In this document: one piece after another, positions 55,162 to 64,000 of the stretch
Numbering within the stretch: position 1 is the stretch's first letter
Layout: each line of letters starts with the position of its first letter
From: an uncultured Desulfatitalea sp.
GTDB lineage: Bacteria; Desulfobacterota; Desulfobacteria; Desulfobacterales; Desulfosarcinaceae
Assembly: GCA_937868765.1 (NCBI GenBank)
Contig: CALMNL010000003.1
Location: 62,001-126,000, forward strand
DNA length: 64,000 nucleotides
Direction of reading: 5' to 3'
Program-made: the position numbers and the translations under genes
The notes under the pieces: model-generated
Seen by the model: only the letters and a program-made list of their open reading frames with translations
Database searches by the model: none
Told to the model about the DNA's origin: nothing

Positions 55162-55959
55162 GTGGCGGCGGAATCTGTCCAAGATCCCATTCTGGAAATC
55201 GAAGAACTGGTCATGGCTTTCGGCGGCCTGACCGCCCTGATGAATATCGACCTGTGTGTACCCCGGGGCAGGATCAAAGCCGTCATCGGTCCCAACGGCG
55301 CAGGCAAAACGACGCTCTTCAACATCATCACCGGTGTCTTCCCGCCCACCGAAGGCCTGATTCGCTTCAACGGCCGCGCCATCAGCGGGTGCAAACCCCA
55401 CCACATCGCAGCGTTGGGCATCTCCCGCACCTTTCAGACCGTTGAACTTTTCAACAACATGACGGTCCTGGAAAATGTGATGACCGGCCGCCACCTGCGT
55501 ATCCGCAGTTCATTTTTCGGAAGCGGCCTGGCCCTGCCCAGTCTGCGCCGGCAGGAAAAAGGCCTTGTCGAACAAGCCATGGCCCTGCTGGAATTCATTG
55601 GCTTGGCGGCCAAGCGGGATATCATGGCCGACGCCCTGCCGCTGGGCGAACGCAAGATTCTGGAGATCGGCCGCGCTCTGGCCACCGATCCGCAACTGGT
55701 CTGCCTGGATGAGCCGGCGGCCGGGCTCAATGAGACCGAAACCGAAGCGGCCGCCCATTTGATCCAGGCCATCCGGCAAAAGGGTATCACCGTCCTGCTG
55801 GTCGAGCACGACATGAAAATGATTATGGATATTTCCGATGAGATCGCCGTGCTCAATTACGGTGAGAAGATTGCCGAGGGCACGCCCAGGGAGATCCAGA
55901 ACAATCCCCTGGTCATCGAAGCCTACCTGGGACAGGGCGGCGGATTCGATATCCGGTAA
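55162..55959 (+). CDS. livG: ABC transporter ATP-binding protein, LivG type
   Basis: 265 residues from a GTG with GAGGAG upstream. Walker A is GPNGAGKTTLFN. The signature motif is LPLGERKILEIGRAL, slightly different from the usual LSGG form, as is common in LivG. Walker B is VCLDEPAAGLN, and the H-loop is LLVEHDMKMI. Energises uptake together with LivF. Confidence 0.94.
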   Translation: MAAESVQDPILEIEELVMAFGGLTALMNIDLCVPRGRIKAVIGPNGAGKTTLFNIITGVFPPTEGLIRFNGRAISGCKPHHIAALGISRTFQTVELFNNMTVLENVMTGRHLRIRSSFFGSGLALPSLRRQEKGLVEQAMALLEFIGLAAKRDIMADALPLGERKILEIGRALATDPQLVCLDEPAAGLNETETEAAAHLIQAIRQKGITVLLVEHDMKMIMDISDEIAVLNYGEKIAEGTPREIQNNPLVIEAYLGQGGGFDIR

Positions 55960-56014
55960 AAATGGAAAATTTGAGTTGAAAGTTATGAATCGGAAGCAGT
56001 ACAGTTGAAATCGT

Positions 56015-56728
<714 letters not shown>

Positions 56729-57133
56729 ATGGACGACGATGTCAAGAAGAAGACCCGCGAAACGGCTGCGCTGTACTTCCAGGGTGTAACCGAAGAAAAA
56801 CCCGTGGATCTCTGGCGTGCCTTCGATCCCGAATTGGGCAAACAATTTTCGCTGTTCATCACCGGACGGCTCTACGGCCGGGAGAAAATACCGCATCCCA
56901 CGCGCCAACTGGTGACCGTGGCGGTGCTCACCGTGCTGGGACGTACCGATGAGCTCAGACTGCACATCCTGGCGGCCCTAAACGTGGGCTGTACACCGCA
57001 GCAGATTGCCGAGGTGATCTTCCAGACCTTCACCTACGCCGGCGTGCCCACGGTCAACATGGCATTGAAGGTCCTGCGTGAAGTTTTGCGGGAAAAGGGA
57101 TTGTGGCCGCTGGCGGGGAAGGCTGAAGGCTGA
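56729..57133 (+). CDS. Carboxymuconolactone decarboxylase-family protein
   Basis: 134 residues. The all-helical CMD fold is recognisable from LGKQFSLFITGRLYGREKIP, RQLVTVAVLTVLGRTDELRL and GCTPQQIAEVIFQTFTYAGVP. There is no CxxC pair, so it is not an AhpD-type peroxidase; it looks closer to the PcaC branch, whose known member decarboxylates 4-carboxymuconolactone. The true substrate in an anaerobe is unknown. GGAGG lies just before the ATG, and the gene follows livF without a gap, so it is probably translated from the liv mRNA. Confidence 0.85.
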   Translation: MDDDVKKKTRETAALYFQGVTEEKPVDLWRAFDPELGKQFSLFITGRLYGREKIPHPTRQLVTVAVLTVLGRTDELRLHILAALNVGCTPQQIAEVIFQTFTYAGVPTVNMALKVLREVLREKGLWPLAGKAEG

Positions 57134-57223
57134 ATTACGAAAAAGGAGGAGAATCACGGCTTGTCGAGTTCCTGAGATTTCAGGGAATTTCTTTCACAAC
57201 TAAAAGAGGTTGGAGAAGCACGC

Positions 57224-58957
57224 ATGCGACCCTATTTCAAGAAGATGAATGCCTTCGGTCGGGCGCTCAACCCAGGTCAGATCAAAAGCGCCCAGGAGAA
57301 TGTCGCCCAAATCAAAAAAGTGGAAGCCCAGATCGACGAGGCCGCGGAAAAGGTCAAGAACGCCGGCTTTTCCACCGAAGAGATCAACTCGCGCGGGCAA
57401 TTGACCGTCTTCCAGCGTCTCAAATACCTGGTGGACGAAGGCACCTGGTGCCCGCTGCACACCCTCTTCAACCCAGCGGATAACGTCGAAGGAACGGACA
57501 ATGTCATCGACGGCCTGGGAAAGATTTCCGGGAAATGGGCGGTCATCATCGGGTTCGACAACAAGGTGATGGCCGGCGCCTGGCTGGCCGGGCAATATGA
57601 AAACATCCTGAGAGTCACCGATCTTTCCAAGCGCTTCAACATTCCCCTGGTATGGCTGGTCAACTGCTCGGGCGTCAAGCTTACCGACCAGGAGAAATTC
57701 TACGCCAACCGGCGCTGCGGCGGTACCCCCTTCTTCCGCCACGCGGAGTTGAACGAGCTGGGCATTCCCATCCTGGCGGGCATCTACGGCACCAACCCGG
57801 CCGGCGGCGGCTACCAGAGCATCAGTCCCACGGTACTCTTCGCCCACAAGGACTGCAACATGGCCGTCGGCGGCGGTGGGATCCTCAGCGGCATGTCGCC
57901 CAAAGGCTTTTTCGATGAAGAAGGCGCCGAACTGCTCATCAAGGCCGCCAAACAATTTAAAGCCGAACCGCCGGGCAGCGTGGGCGTGCATCACGACCAG
58001 ACCGGCTTTTTCCGGTACGTCTACGAGACCGAGACCGAAGTGCTCGACGGGATCAAGGAGTACATGCGGGACATGCCGGCCTACAGCCCCAAATTCTTCC
58101 GGGTGGCCGACCCGGTGGAACCGCTCTTCGACGCCGAAGACCTCTACGCCCTGGTTCCTTTCAACCAGAAGCAGATTTACGACTTCGACGAGGTGCTCGC
58201 CCGTCTGGTGGACGGCAGCGAGCACATGGAGTTCAAACCCGGCTACGGGCCGGAGATCTACACCGGCCTGGTCAAGATGGACGGCTTCCTGGTAGGTGTC
58301 ATCGGTAACCGGCAGGGCTGGCTGGGGGAGAACTATCCCGAATACGCCGATTACTCCGGTATCGGCGGCAAGCTTTATCGGCAGGGACTCATCAAGATGA
58401 ACGAGTTCGTGACCTTCTGCAGCCGGGACCGCGTACCCGTGATCTGGTTCCAGGATACGTCGGGCATCGATGTGGGCGACATCGCCGAAAAGGCGGAACT
58501 GCTTGGCCTGGGCCAGTCGCTGGTATACTCCATCCAGCAGAGCGGCGTGCCCATGATGCTCGTCGTGCTGCGCAAGGGCACGGCCGCCGCCCACTACGTC
58601 ATGGGCGGCCCGACGGCCAACCGCCAGAACGCCTTCACCCTGGGTACGGCCACTACCGAAATCTACGTCATGCACGGGGAAACCGCAGCGGCCGCCAGCT
58701 TCTCGCGCCGTCTGGTCAAGGAAAAGGCCGCCGGCAAGCCGCTCAAGCCGGTCATTGACAAAATGAACGAGATGGTCAAGCAGTACTACGACAATTCCCG
58801 TCCGGCCTACTGTGCCCGCATGGGCATGGTGGACGAGATCGCCAAGCTGAGCGAGCTGCGCAAGTACCTGCGAGCCTTCGCCGGGGCCGCCTACCAAAAC
58901 CCCAGGTCCATCTGCCCGCACCACCAAATGATATTGCCGCGCGTTATAAAAGGATAG
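57224..58957 (+). CDS. gcdA: Glutaconyl-CoA decarboxylase carboxyltransferase (alpha) subunit
   Basis: 577 residues, close to the 587 of the Acidaminococcus enzyme. The two crotonase-like carboxyltransferase halves are visible: the first around GTNPAGGGYQSISPT with GGGGILSGMSPKG, the second around QDTSGIDVGDIAEKAELLGL and VMGGPTA. It moves the carboxyl group of glutaconyl-CoA to biotin; in the full complex the beta subunit then pumps sodium. In anaerobic degraders of benzoate and related acids this step makes crotonyl-CoA. The biotin carrier, beta and delta subunits are not in the window. Another acyl-CoA carboxylase role is possible. GGAG lies about ten bases before the ATG. Confidence 0.86.
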   Translation: MRPYFKKMNAFGRALNPGQIKSAQENVAQIKKVEAQIDEAAEKVKNAGFSTEEINSRGQLTVFQRLKYLVDEGTWCPLHTLFNPADNVEGTDNVIDGLGKISGKWAVIIGFDNKVMAGAWLAGQYENILRVTDLSKRFNIPLVWLVNCSGVKLTDQEKFYANRRCGGTPFFRHAELNELGIPILAGIYGTNPAGGGYQSISPTVLFAHKDCNMAVGGGGILSGMSPKGFFDEEGAELLIKAAKQFKAEPPGSVGVHHDQTGFFRYVYETETEVLDGIKEYMRDMPAYSPKFFRVADPVEPLFDAEDLYALVPFNQKQIYDFDEVLARLVDGSEHMEFKPGYGPEIYTGLVKMDGFLVGVIGNRQGWLGENYPEYADYSGIGGKLYRQGLIKMNEFVTFCSRDRVPVIWFQDTSGIDVGDIAEKAELLGLGQSLVYSIQQSGVPMMLVVLRKGTAAAHYVMGGPTANRQNAFTLGTATTEIYVMHGETAAAASFSRRLVKEKAAGKPLKPVIDKMNEMVKQYYDNSRPAYCARMGMVDEIAKLSELRKYLRAFAGAAYQNPRSICPHHQMILPRVIKG

Positions 58958-58961
58958 AATC

Positions 58962-59000
58962 GGTGGCGGCCGTCAGCCCAGGGCTTCGACGGCCGCCACC
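58962..59000. repeat. Perfect inverted repeat at the gcdA-hrpA junction
   Basis: GGTGGCGGCCGTC and GACGGCCGCCACC form a 13-base perfect stem with a 13-base loop. It overlaps the 3' end of hrpA and lies five bases after gcdA. Convergent transcripts would both form it. No T-run follows on either strand, so it is at best a non-canonical terminator. Confidence 0.7.
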
Positions 59001-62000
59001 AAAGCATCCAGGCGCTTGGCCGATACCGGCTGGGCCGTCTTGATCTCCGGGGCGAAGATGGAGATTTTGTACTCCTCCACCATCCAGATGAGTTCTTCCA
59101 GAGCCTGACGCTTTTCGAGGCTGCTTTGAGGAATCAGGCTCTCGGTCAGTTTTTCCACCTGGGTTTCATAGACGGCCGCTTTCTGGGCCTTGACACGATC
59201 CTTTTCCAGATCAACAGCGGCGCGTTCGGCGCGCAGCACCAAGGCCCGGAGGTAGCGCGGCAGTTGGGACAACCGCGCCATGGGATAGCGCATGATGAAA
59301 TCCTCCGGCACGAGCTTCTGCATGCCGGCGCGCAGATCATCCAACAGCGATTTCAGGGCGGCATTCGCGGGATGGGCTCGTTCCAAGTCCAGCAGGCGCA
59401 ACCGCGCGGCCTGGTAGGCCTCCAATGAATCCAAAAGATGTCGCCGTATCTCCTGACCCCAGGCAGCCGTGTTCTCGTTGTGAATCGCTTCCAGCAACGC
59501 CTCGTATTCGGCCGCCGTGCGGATATCCCTGGCGAGATGATCATCGAGCACCCGTTCCACCAGCCGGGTCTCCAGGGCCGGGCGACCGCCGAAGTAACGG
59601 CAATGGGCATCGCGCTCGTAGGGCAGGGCCAGATTCTTGCGCAAGTATTTGATTTCCCCTCCGAGGCTTTTCTGGAGCAACGCGCGTACGCCCCGGGGAT
59701 GCGCAAGACGGGCTTCGGCGATATCGGCAAAGGCGGTAAGGAAAACACCTTGCGCGCGGGCTTCCAAGGTCGGATAGGCGGTCCATTGCCGGCGGCCCTG
59801 TCCCTTGAGCAGGATGGTCTCCGGCAAGTCGCCGAAATCCCAAGCGCTGATGGGTCCATGCTCCCACTGCCGGAGGGCCTTTTCGAAGGCCTGGGAAGCA
59901 TCTGCGGGCGCATCGCTCTGCAGTATGGACGGGTCCCGGTCCGAACGCACCACCCGGCCGTCGTCGTCGGTGACGGCGATACGCATGCGCAGGTGGTCGG
60001 GCAGAACGCGTTCGTTCCAGGTCGAGGCCGGAATAGCGAGGCCCCAGCGCTGGCGGATGAAACGACTCAGGGCCGTGTTCAAGCCTATCTGACGTTGGAC
60101 GGGCATCTCTGCCGCTATGATCTCCACGGTCTCGTTGACCGGCACCAACTGTTTGCGCAGATCCTTGGGCAGCGCCTTGATGAGGGCCGCGATCTTCTCC
60201 TTGAGCAGACCGGGAACCAGCCACTGGAAGCTTTCGGCGGGTAAGGCGGCGGCCGCGCGCGCCGCTACGCGTACGGTTACACCGTCGTTTTCTTCGCCAG
60301 GCGCGAATCGGTAAGCGCAGGGCAGGGCACGGCCATCGGCCTCGATGCGGTCCGGGAACTGGGACAAGGCTTCATCGTCCGGTCGCTGGGAAAGCAGGTC
60401 TTCTTCCCTAAGGCGCAGAAAGCCATCGTCACCGGCCTGGGCGATCTTCAGCTTCAACCCCCGCAGGTCATACACGTCGTCCAGCCGCTCACGATAAAAT
60501 TCGAACAACTGCTGCTCGTCCACCAGCAGATCCTTGCGGCGCAGGCGGTCCTGCATCTCTTCCACCTGGGCGATCATGCGCCGGTTGTGCTGCATGAATG
60601 CCAGCGGCCGCGAAACGTCGCTCTCGATGAGGGCATGCCGGATGAAAATCTCGGTGGCCTCTTCGGGATGGATCGGGCCATAGGGCCGTGTCCGGCGGTC
60701 GATGATCAGGCCGTAGAGGCTGACCTGCTCGGTGGCCACCACCGCTTCGCGGCGCCGTTCCCAGTGGGGATCGAGGTGGGTGTACTTGCACTGCTCCTTG
60801 CCCAGGGGTTCGATCCAGGCCGGATCGATCACCGCCGCACAGCGGGCAAAGAGCCGTGAGGTTTCGACCATCTCCGCGGCCACGATCCACTGGCCGGGGT
60901 TCTTGAAAAGCCCCGAGCCGGGGAAGACCATGGCCTGGCGACCATACGCCGCCTGGAAGATCTGCTTCTCCTTCTTCGCGGCGATGTTGGATAAAAAGCC
61001 GCTCAAAATCGATTGGTGGACGGCCGCATAGTCACTGTGGCCCAGATCGCCGGGCGCATCCGGCGGCGTGCTCGGCCGGGATGGCCGGATACCGTTTTCG
61101 GCCAGCTCTCCCAGGATCTGACCGTGCACATCCCGCCATTCGCGCATGCGCCGGAACGAGAGAAAATGGTTGCGGCAGAACTGTTTGACCTGCTGCCAGC
61201 TGGTGCGGCGGGTGGCGACCTGGTCGTAGGCGTGCCAGATCCGCAGCAGGGTCAGAAAGTCCGAGGTCGGATCGGCAAAGCGGCCATGGGCGGCATCGGC
61301 CTCGGCCTGACGTTCGGCCGGACGTTCCCGGGGGTCCTGGATGCTCAGCGCCGCGGCGAGGATGGCCACATCGGCCAGGCAATCACGCTGGCGTGCCTCT
61401 AGGAGCATGCAGGCCAGGCGCGGGTCCAGGGGCAGTCGGGCCATGAGGCGACCCTTGGCGGTCAAGGCGAACCGGCCGCCACGGTCTCGCTTGCGCTTGG
61501 CCGGCACGATGGCCCCCAACTCCAGCAGCAAAGCATAGCCGTCCTGAATGCTGCGCGGCGCGGGCGGGTCGATGAATGAAAAGGCGTCCACATCCCCCAA
61601 CCCCAGGGCGATCATGCGCAGAATGACCTCGGCCAGGTTGGCGCGCAGGATTTCGGGCAGCGTGTATTTGGGGCGCTGTTCGTAATCTTCCTGGCCGTAC
61701 AGCCGGATGCAGATGCCGTCGGCCACGCGGCCGCAGCGACCCTGGCGCTGGTCGGCGCTGCTCTGGGCGATGGGTACCACCGGCAGGGTGTTGGTGCGCG
61801 TGCGCGGCGTATACTGGCTGATGCGCGCCAGGCCGGTATCGATGACATAGCGGATGCCCGGAATGGTGATGGAGGTTTCGGCCACGTTGGTGGCCACGAT
61901 GATCCGCCGACCCTGGGACGGGTGGAAGACGCGCTGCTGCTCGCTGGCCGACAGGCGCGCGAACAGGGGAATGACTTCGGCCGAAGGGTACCGGCGTCCC

Positions 62001-62941
62001 TGGAGCAGCTCGCAGGTGTCGCGGATATCCTGCTCGGTGGGCATGAAGATCAACACATCCCCCTGGCGGCGCTCGCGGTGGAGCAGATCCATGGCCTTGG
62101 CCGCCTGCTCGATGTGGGTACTCTCCTCCCCATTGTCGGCCAGGTTCGCCAGGTATCGTGTCTCCACCGGATACATGCGCCCCGAGACCTCGATGATCGG
62201 TGCGCCGTCGAACGCCCGGGCGAACTTCTCCGTATCGATGGTGGCCGAGGTGATAATCACCTTCAGGTCCCGGCGGTGGCGCAACAACTGCCTGAGCAGC
62301 CCCAGGATGAAATCGATATTGAGGCTGCGTTCATGCGCTTCGTCGACGATCAGGGTATCGTACTGGTTGAGCTGGCGGTCCGAATGGGCTTCGGCCAGCA
62401 GGATGCCGTCGGTCATCAGCTTGATGCGCGTATCGGGCCCGGTGGACTCCTGGAAGCGGATCTTGACCCCCACAGTCCGCCCCACCGTTTCGCCCAACTC
62501 TTCGGCGATGCGCCGTCCCACGGTCAGGGCTGCAATGCGCCGCGGCTGGGTCACCCCCACGGTGCCATCTATACCCCGGCCGGCGGCCAGGCACAGTTTG
62601 GGCAGTTGGGTGGTCTTACCCGAGCCGGTTTCACCGGCCACCAACACCACCGGGTGGGCCTGGATGGCCGCGATGATCTCCTCGGCTTTGGCGCTGATGG
62701 GCAGAGCGGTGTCGACGGCCAGGGGCAGCCCCTGGGACTGGCGCGCCTCGCGCCGGGCAATGGATTGCGAGAGGCGGCGGGCCAGACGTTCGCAGCGGGT
62801 GTTCAACCTGGCTGGCGCCAGTCCCTGTCTGGCCGCCAGACGGATGTCCTGTATCTCGCGCAAAGCCGCTACGCGGTCCACGGTCAGCGCATTGGGCATT
62901 TGTTCCGTAAGGGCTTTGATATGTTCGCTTATTGACGTCAC
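58973..62941 (-). CDS. hrpA: ATP-dependent RNA helicase HrpA (DEAH box)
   Basis: 1322 residues (1300 in E. coli). DExH helicase that rescues stalled ribosomes in E. coli. Motif I is GETGSGKTTQLPKLC, motif II DEAHERS, motif III SATID, and motif VI QRQGRCGRVADG; the winged-helix, ratchet and OB regions follow, then the long HrpA-specific C-terminus. The start is GTG with AGGA upstream. It converges on gcdA, and the 141 bases beyond the start separate it from the last gene. Confidence 0.96.
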   Translation of the reverse strand: MTSISEHIKALTEQMPNALTVDRVAALREIQDIRLAARQGLAPARLNTRCERLARRLSQSIARREARQSQGLPLAVDTALPISAKAEEIIAAIQAHPVVLVAGETGSGKTTQLPKLCLAAGRGIDGTVGVTQPRRIAALTVGRRIAEELGETVGRTVGVKIRFQESTGPDTRIKLMTDGILLAEAHSDRQLNQYDTLIVDEAHERSLNIDFILGLLRQLLRHRRDLKVIITSATIDTEKFARAFDGAPIIEVSGRMYPVETRYLANLADNGEESTHIEQAAKAMDLLHRERRQGDVLIFMPTEQDIRDTCELLQGRRYPSAEVIPLFARLSASEQQRVFHPSQGRRIIVATNVAETSITIPGIRYVIDTGLARISQYTPRTRTNTLPVVPIAQSSADQRQGRCGRVADGICIRLYGQEDYEQRPKYTLPEILRANLAEVILRMIALGLGDVDAFSFIDPPAPRSIQDGYALLLELGAIVPAKRKRDRGGRFALTAKGRLMARLPLDPRLACMLLEARQRDCLADVAILAAALSIQDPRERPAERQAEADAAHGRFADPTSDFLTLLRIWHAYDQVATRRTSWQQVKQFCRNHFLSFRRMREWRDVHGQILGELAENGIRPSRPSTPPDAPGDLGHSDYAAVHQSILSGFLSNIAAKKEKQIFQAAYGRQAMVFPGSGLFKNPGQWIVAAEMVETSRLFARCAAVIDPAWIEPLGKEQCKYTHLDPHWERRREAVVATEQVSLYGLIIDRRTRPYGPIHPEEATEIFIRHALIESDVSRPLAFMQHNRRMIAQVEEMQDRLRRKDLLVDEQQLFEFYRERLDDVYDLRGLKLKIAQAGDDGFLRLREEDLLSQRPDDEALSQFPDRIEADGRALPCAYRFAPGEENDGVTVRVAARAAAALPAESFQWLVPGLLKEKIAALIKALPKDLRKQLVPVNETVEIIAAEMPVQRQIGLNTALSRFIRQRWGLAIPASTWNERVLPDHLRMRIAVTDDDGRVVRSDRDPSILQSDAPADASQAFEKALRQWEHGPISAWDFGDLPETILLKGQGRRQWTAYPTLEARAQGVFLTAFADIAEARLAHPRGVRALLQKSLGGEIKYLRKNLALPYERDAHCRYFGGRPALETRLVERVLDDHLARDIRTAAEYEALLEAIHNENTAAWGQEIRRHLLDSLEAYQAARLRLLDLERAHPANAALKSLLDDLRAGMQKLVPEDFIMRYPMARLSQLPRYLRALVLRAERAAVDLEKDRVKAQKAAVYETQVEKLTESLIPQSSLEKRQALEELIWMVEEYKISIFAPEIKTAQPVSAKRLDALVAAVEALG

Positions 62942-63082
62942 TTGGATCCTGCACTACTTAATCGGCATTTGGTTGCATCTCGATACGGAATGTTCCTATC
63001 ATACCTTGTATCGGTTTTGAACCTGAGTACGCCAAAGCGTGGCGCGCAATTAACGATCCCAACCCATTCAAAGGAGACGCCA

Positions 63083-64000
63083 ATGAAATTCGTGATCATC
63101 GGTGGAGACGCAGCCGGCATGAGCGCCGCCAGCCGCGCCAAGCGCCAGGACCCCTCCCTGGAGGTGATCGTTTTCGAACAGACCCAGACCGTTTCTTACA
63201 GCGCCTGAGGGATCCCCTACAATATCTCCGACCCCCGGCGGGCGGTCGACGATTTGGTAGTGCGTACCGCAGAGGCGTTCCGCAAGAAATCAGGAATCGA
63301 TATGCGGCTGGGCCATCGGGCCGAAGCGATCGATATAGCCGGGGGGCATGTCACCGGCAGTGGGCCGGACGGCAAATCGTTCGCCCTGGGCTATGACCGT
63401 CTGCTCATCGCCACGGGCGCGGCCCCCATCGTACCCCGGCGGCCAGGTTTCGACCGCCCCGAAGTGGTGGTGGTCAAAACCCTGGAAGACGCCCAGGCCA
63501 TCAAGGCGCGCCTGCAAAGCGGCAGCGTCAAACGGGCGGTCATCATGGGAATGGGGTACATCGCCATGGAAATGGCCGAGGCGTTGAGCCTGCGGCAGGT
63601 CACGGTGACCATGGTCAAGCCCCGGGCCGAACTGCTTCCCTGGCTGGATGCCGAACTGGCGGCCACCGTGCGCGGGGAACTGGAGCACCATAAGGTCGAA
63701 TTGCGCACCGGCTTCGACGTCGCGCGTATCGAGGCAGGTAAGGGAAGCAATGTGGCGGTGGTCGATGCCAGCGGTGCCTCCCTGGCCGCAGACCTGGTGA
63801 TCGTGGCCGTGGGCGTGCAGCCCAACAGCCGCCTGGCCGCCGATGCCGGGCTGCAACTGGGGCCGGCCCGCGCCATCGCCGTGGATCGCCAAATGCGCAC
63901 CTCCAACCCGGCCATCTATGCCGCCGGCGATTGTGCCGACGCCTTCCACGTGGTCACCGGCCAGCGCGCCTGGATTCCCCTGGCTCTGCGGGCCAACCGC
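63083..64000 (+). CDS. CoA-disulfide reductase-like flavoprotein, probable selenoprotein (3' end outside window)
   Basis: FAD- and NAD(P)H-dependent disulfide reductase of the CoA-disulfide reductase/NADH oxidase group. The N-terminus has the FAD Rossmann motif VIIGGDAAGMSAASRAKR. At residue 42 the reading meets TGA (63206-63208) in the context SYSA-TGA-GIPYNI, exactly where relatives have the redox cysteine (S-Y-x-x-C-G-x-P-Y). After it the frame stays open for 264 codons to the window end and keeps family features: LLIATGAAPIVP, the NAD motif VIMGMGYIAMEMAEAL (with M and Y in glycine positions of the usual GGGYIG form), and AIYAAGDCAD. I therefore read TGA as selenocysteine. AAAGGAG lies seven bases before the ATG. 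A nonsense mutation is the alternative. Confidence 0.82.
63229..63248 (+). promoter_or_regulatory. SECIS-like hairpin downstream of the in-frame TGA
   Basis: CGACCCCC pairs with GGGCGGTCG (one bulged C) around a GGC loop, giving an eight-base-pair stem. The apical G is about 31 bases after the T of the TGA, inside the distance range of bacterial SECIS elements, which lie in the coding sequence just after UGA and carry a G in the loop. The fold is short and GC-rich, so chance is possible. Confidence 0.5.

Noticed and set aside
56729-57133. AhpD-like peroxidase
   Set aside because: The protein lacks the CxxC pair needed for that activity.
63206-63208. The TGA as a simple nonsense mutation making a pseudogene
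   Set aside because: It falls exactly on the catalytic cysteine codon, the downstream frame is intact with conserved motifs, and a SECIS-like hairpin follows; a random stop would rarely meet all three.

Overview
The window is a 64 kb chromosomal stretch of a GC-rich, Gram-negative bacterium. I read it as a Desulfobacterota-type (former Deltaproteobacteria) anaerobe, probably close to Desulfosarcina-like sulfate reducers. The support is indirect: a glutaconyl-CoA decarboxylase alpha subunit beside a branched-chain/aromatic-type ABC importer, a probable selenoprotein, proteobacterial ribosomal gene order with zinc-type S14, S4 and L33, and type II secretion genes. No rRNA gene is present to fix the taxonomy.

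Layout. Positions 1-6840 hold a GlgE-pathway alpha-glucan operon: the 3' end of glgE, a trehalose synthase-maltokinase fusion, glgB, and a GT4 synthase of the GlgM type. Positions 6860-16616 are mixed accessory genes, mostly on the minus strand: an aldo/keto reductase, an aldehyde dehydrogenase, cobyrinate a,c-diamide synthase (plus strand), a secreted HExxH protein, L-lactate dehydrogenase, a small Cys-motif protein (plus strand), tRNA-Arg, and an MltD-like lipoprotein with three LysM repeats. Positions about 17000-48550 form one uninterrupted plus-strand block of information-processing genes: tRNA-Thr, -Tyr, -Gly and -Thr, then tuf, rpmG, a decayed tRNA-Trp-like locus, secE, nusG, rplKAJL, rpoBC, rpsLG, a second identical tuf, and the complete S10, spc and alpha operons, closed by a strong terminator after rplQ. 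fusA is missing from its usual place between rpsG and tuf. Positions 48638-51372 encode GspA and GspB of type II secretion. Positions 51531-58957 carry a single-domain response regulator, a complete liv-type ABC importer, a carboxymuconolactone decarboxylase-family protein, and the glutaconyl-CoA decarboxylase carboxyltransferase; together they suggest uptake and anaerobic breakdown of an acyl or aromatic acid. HrpA helicase follows on the minus strand, and the window ends inside a CoA-disulfide-reductase-like flavoprotein gene.

Two observations stand out. First, the RNA polymerase beta prime subunit (rpoC) carries an in-frame insertion of about 98 residues that reads as a parvulin-type peptidyl-prolyl isomerase domain. 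It is placed just before the segment that corresponds to the secondary-channel rim region in E. coli. Second, the last gene has a UGA codon exactly where this flavoenzyme family has its redox-active cysteine. The frame stays open for 264 further codons, and a SECIS-like hairpin lies at the right distance, so it is very probably a selenoprotein rather than a broken gene. Lesser points are the degenerate tRNA-Trp-like sequence between rpmG and secE, the two identical tuf copies, six TTG-initiated ribosomal protein genes, and an L10 leader upstream of rplJ.
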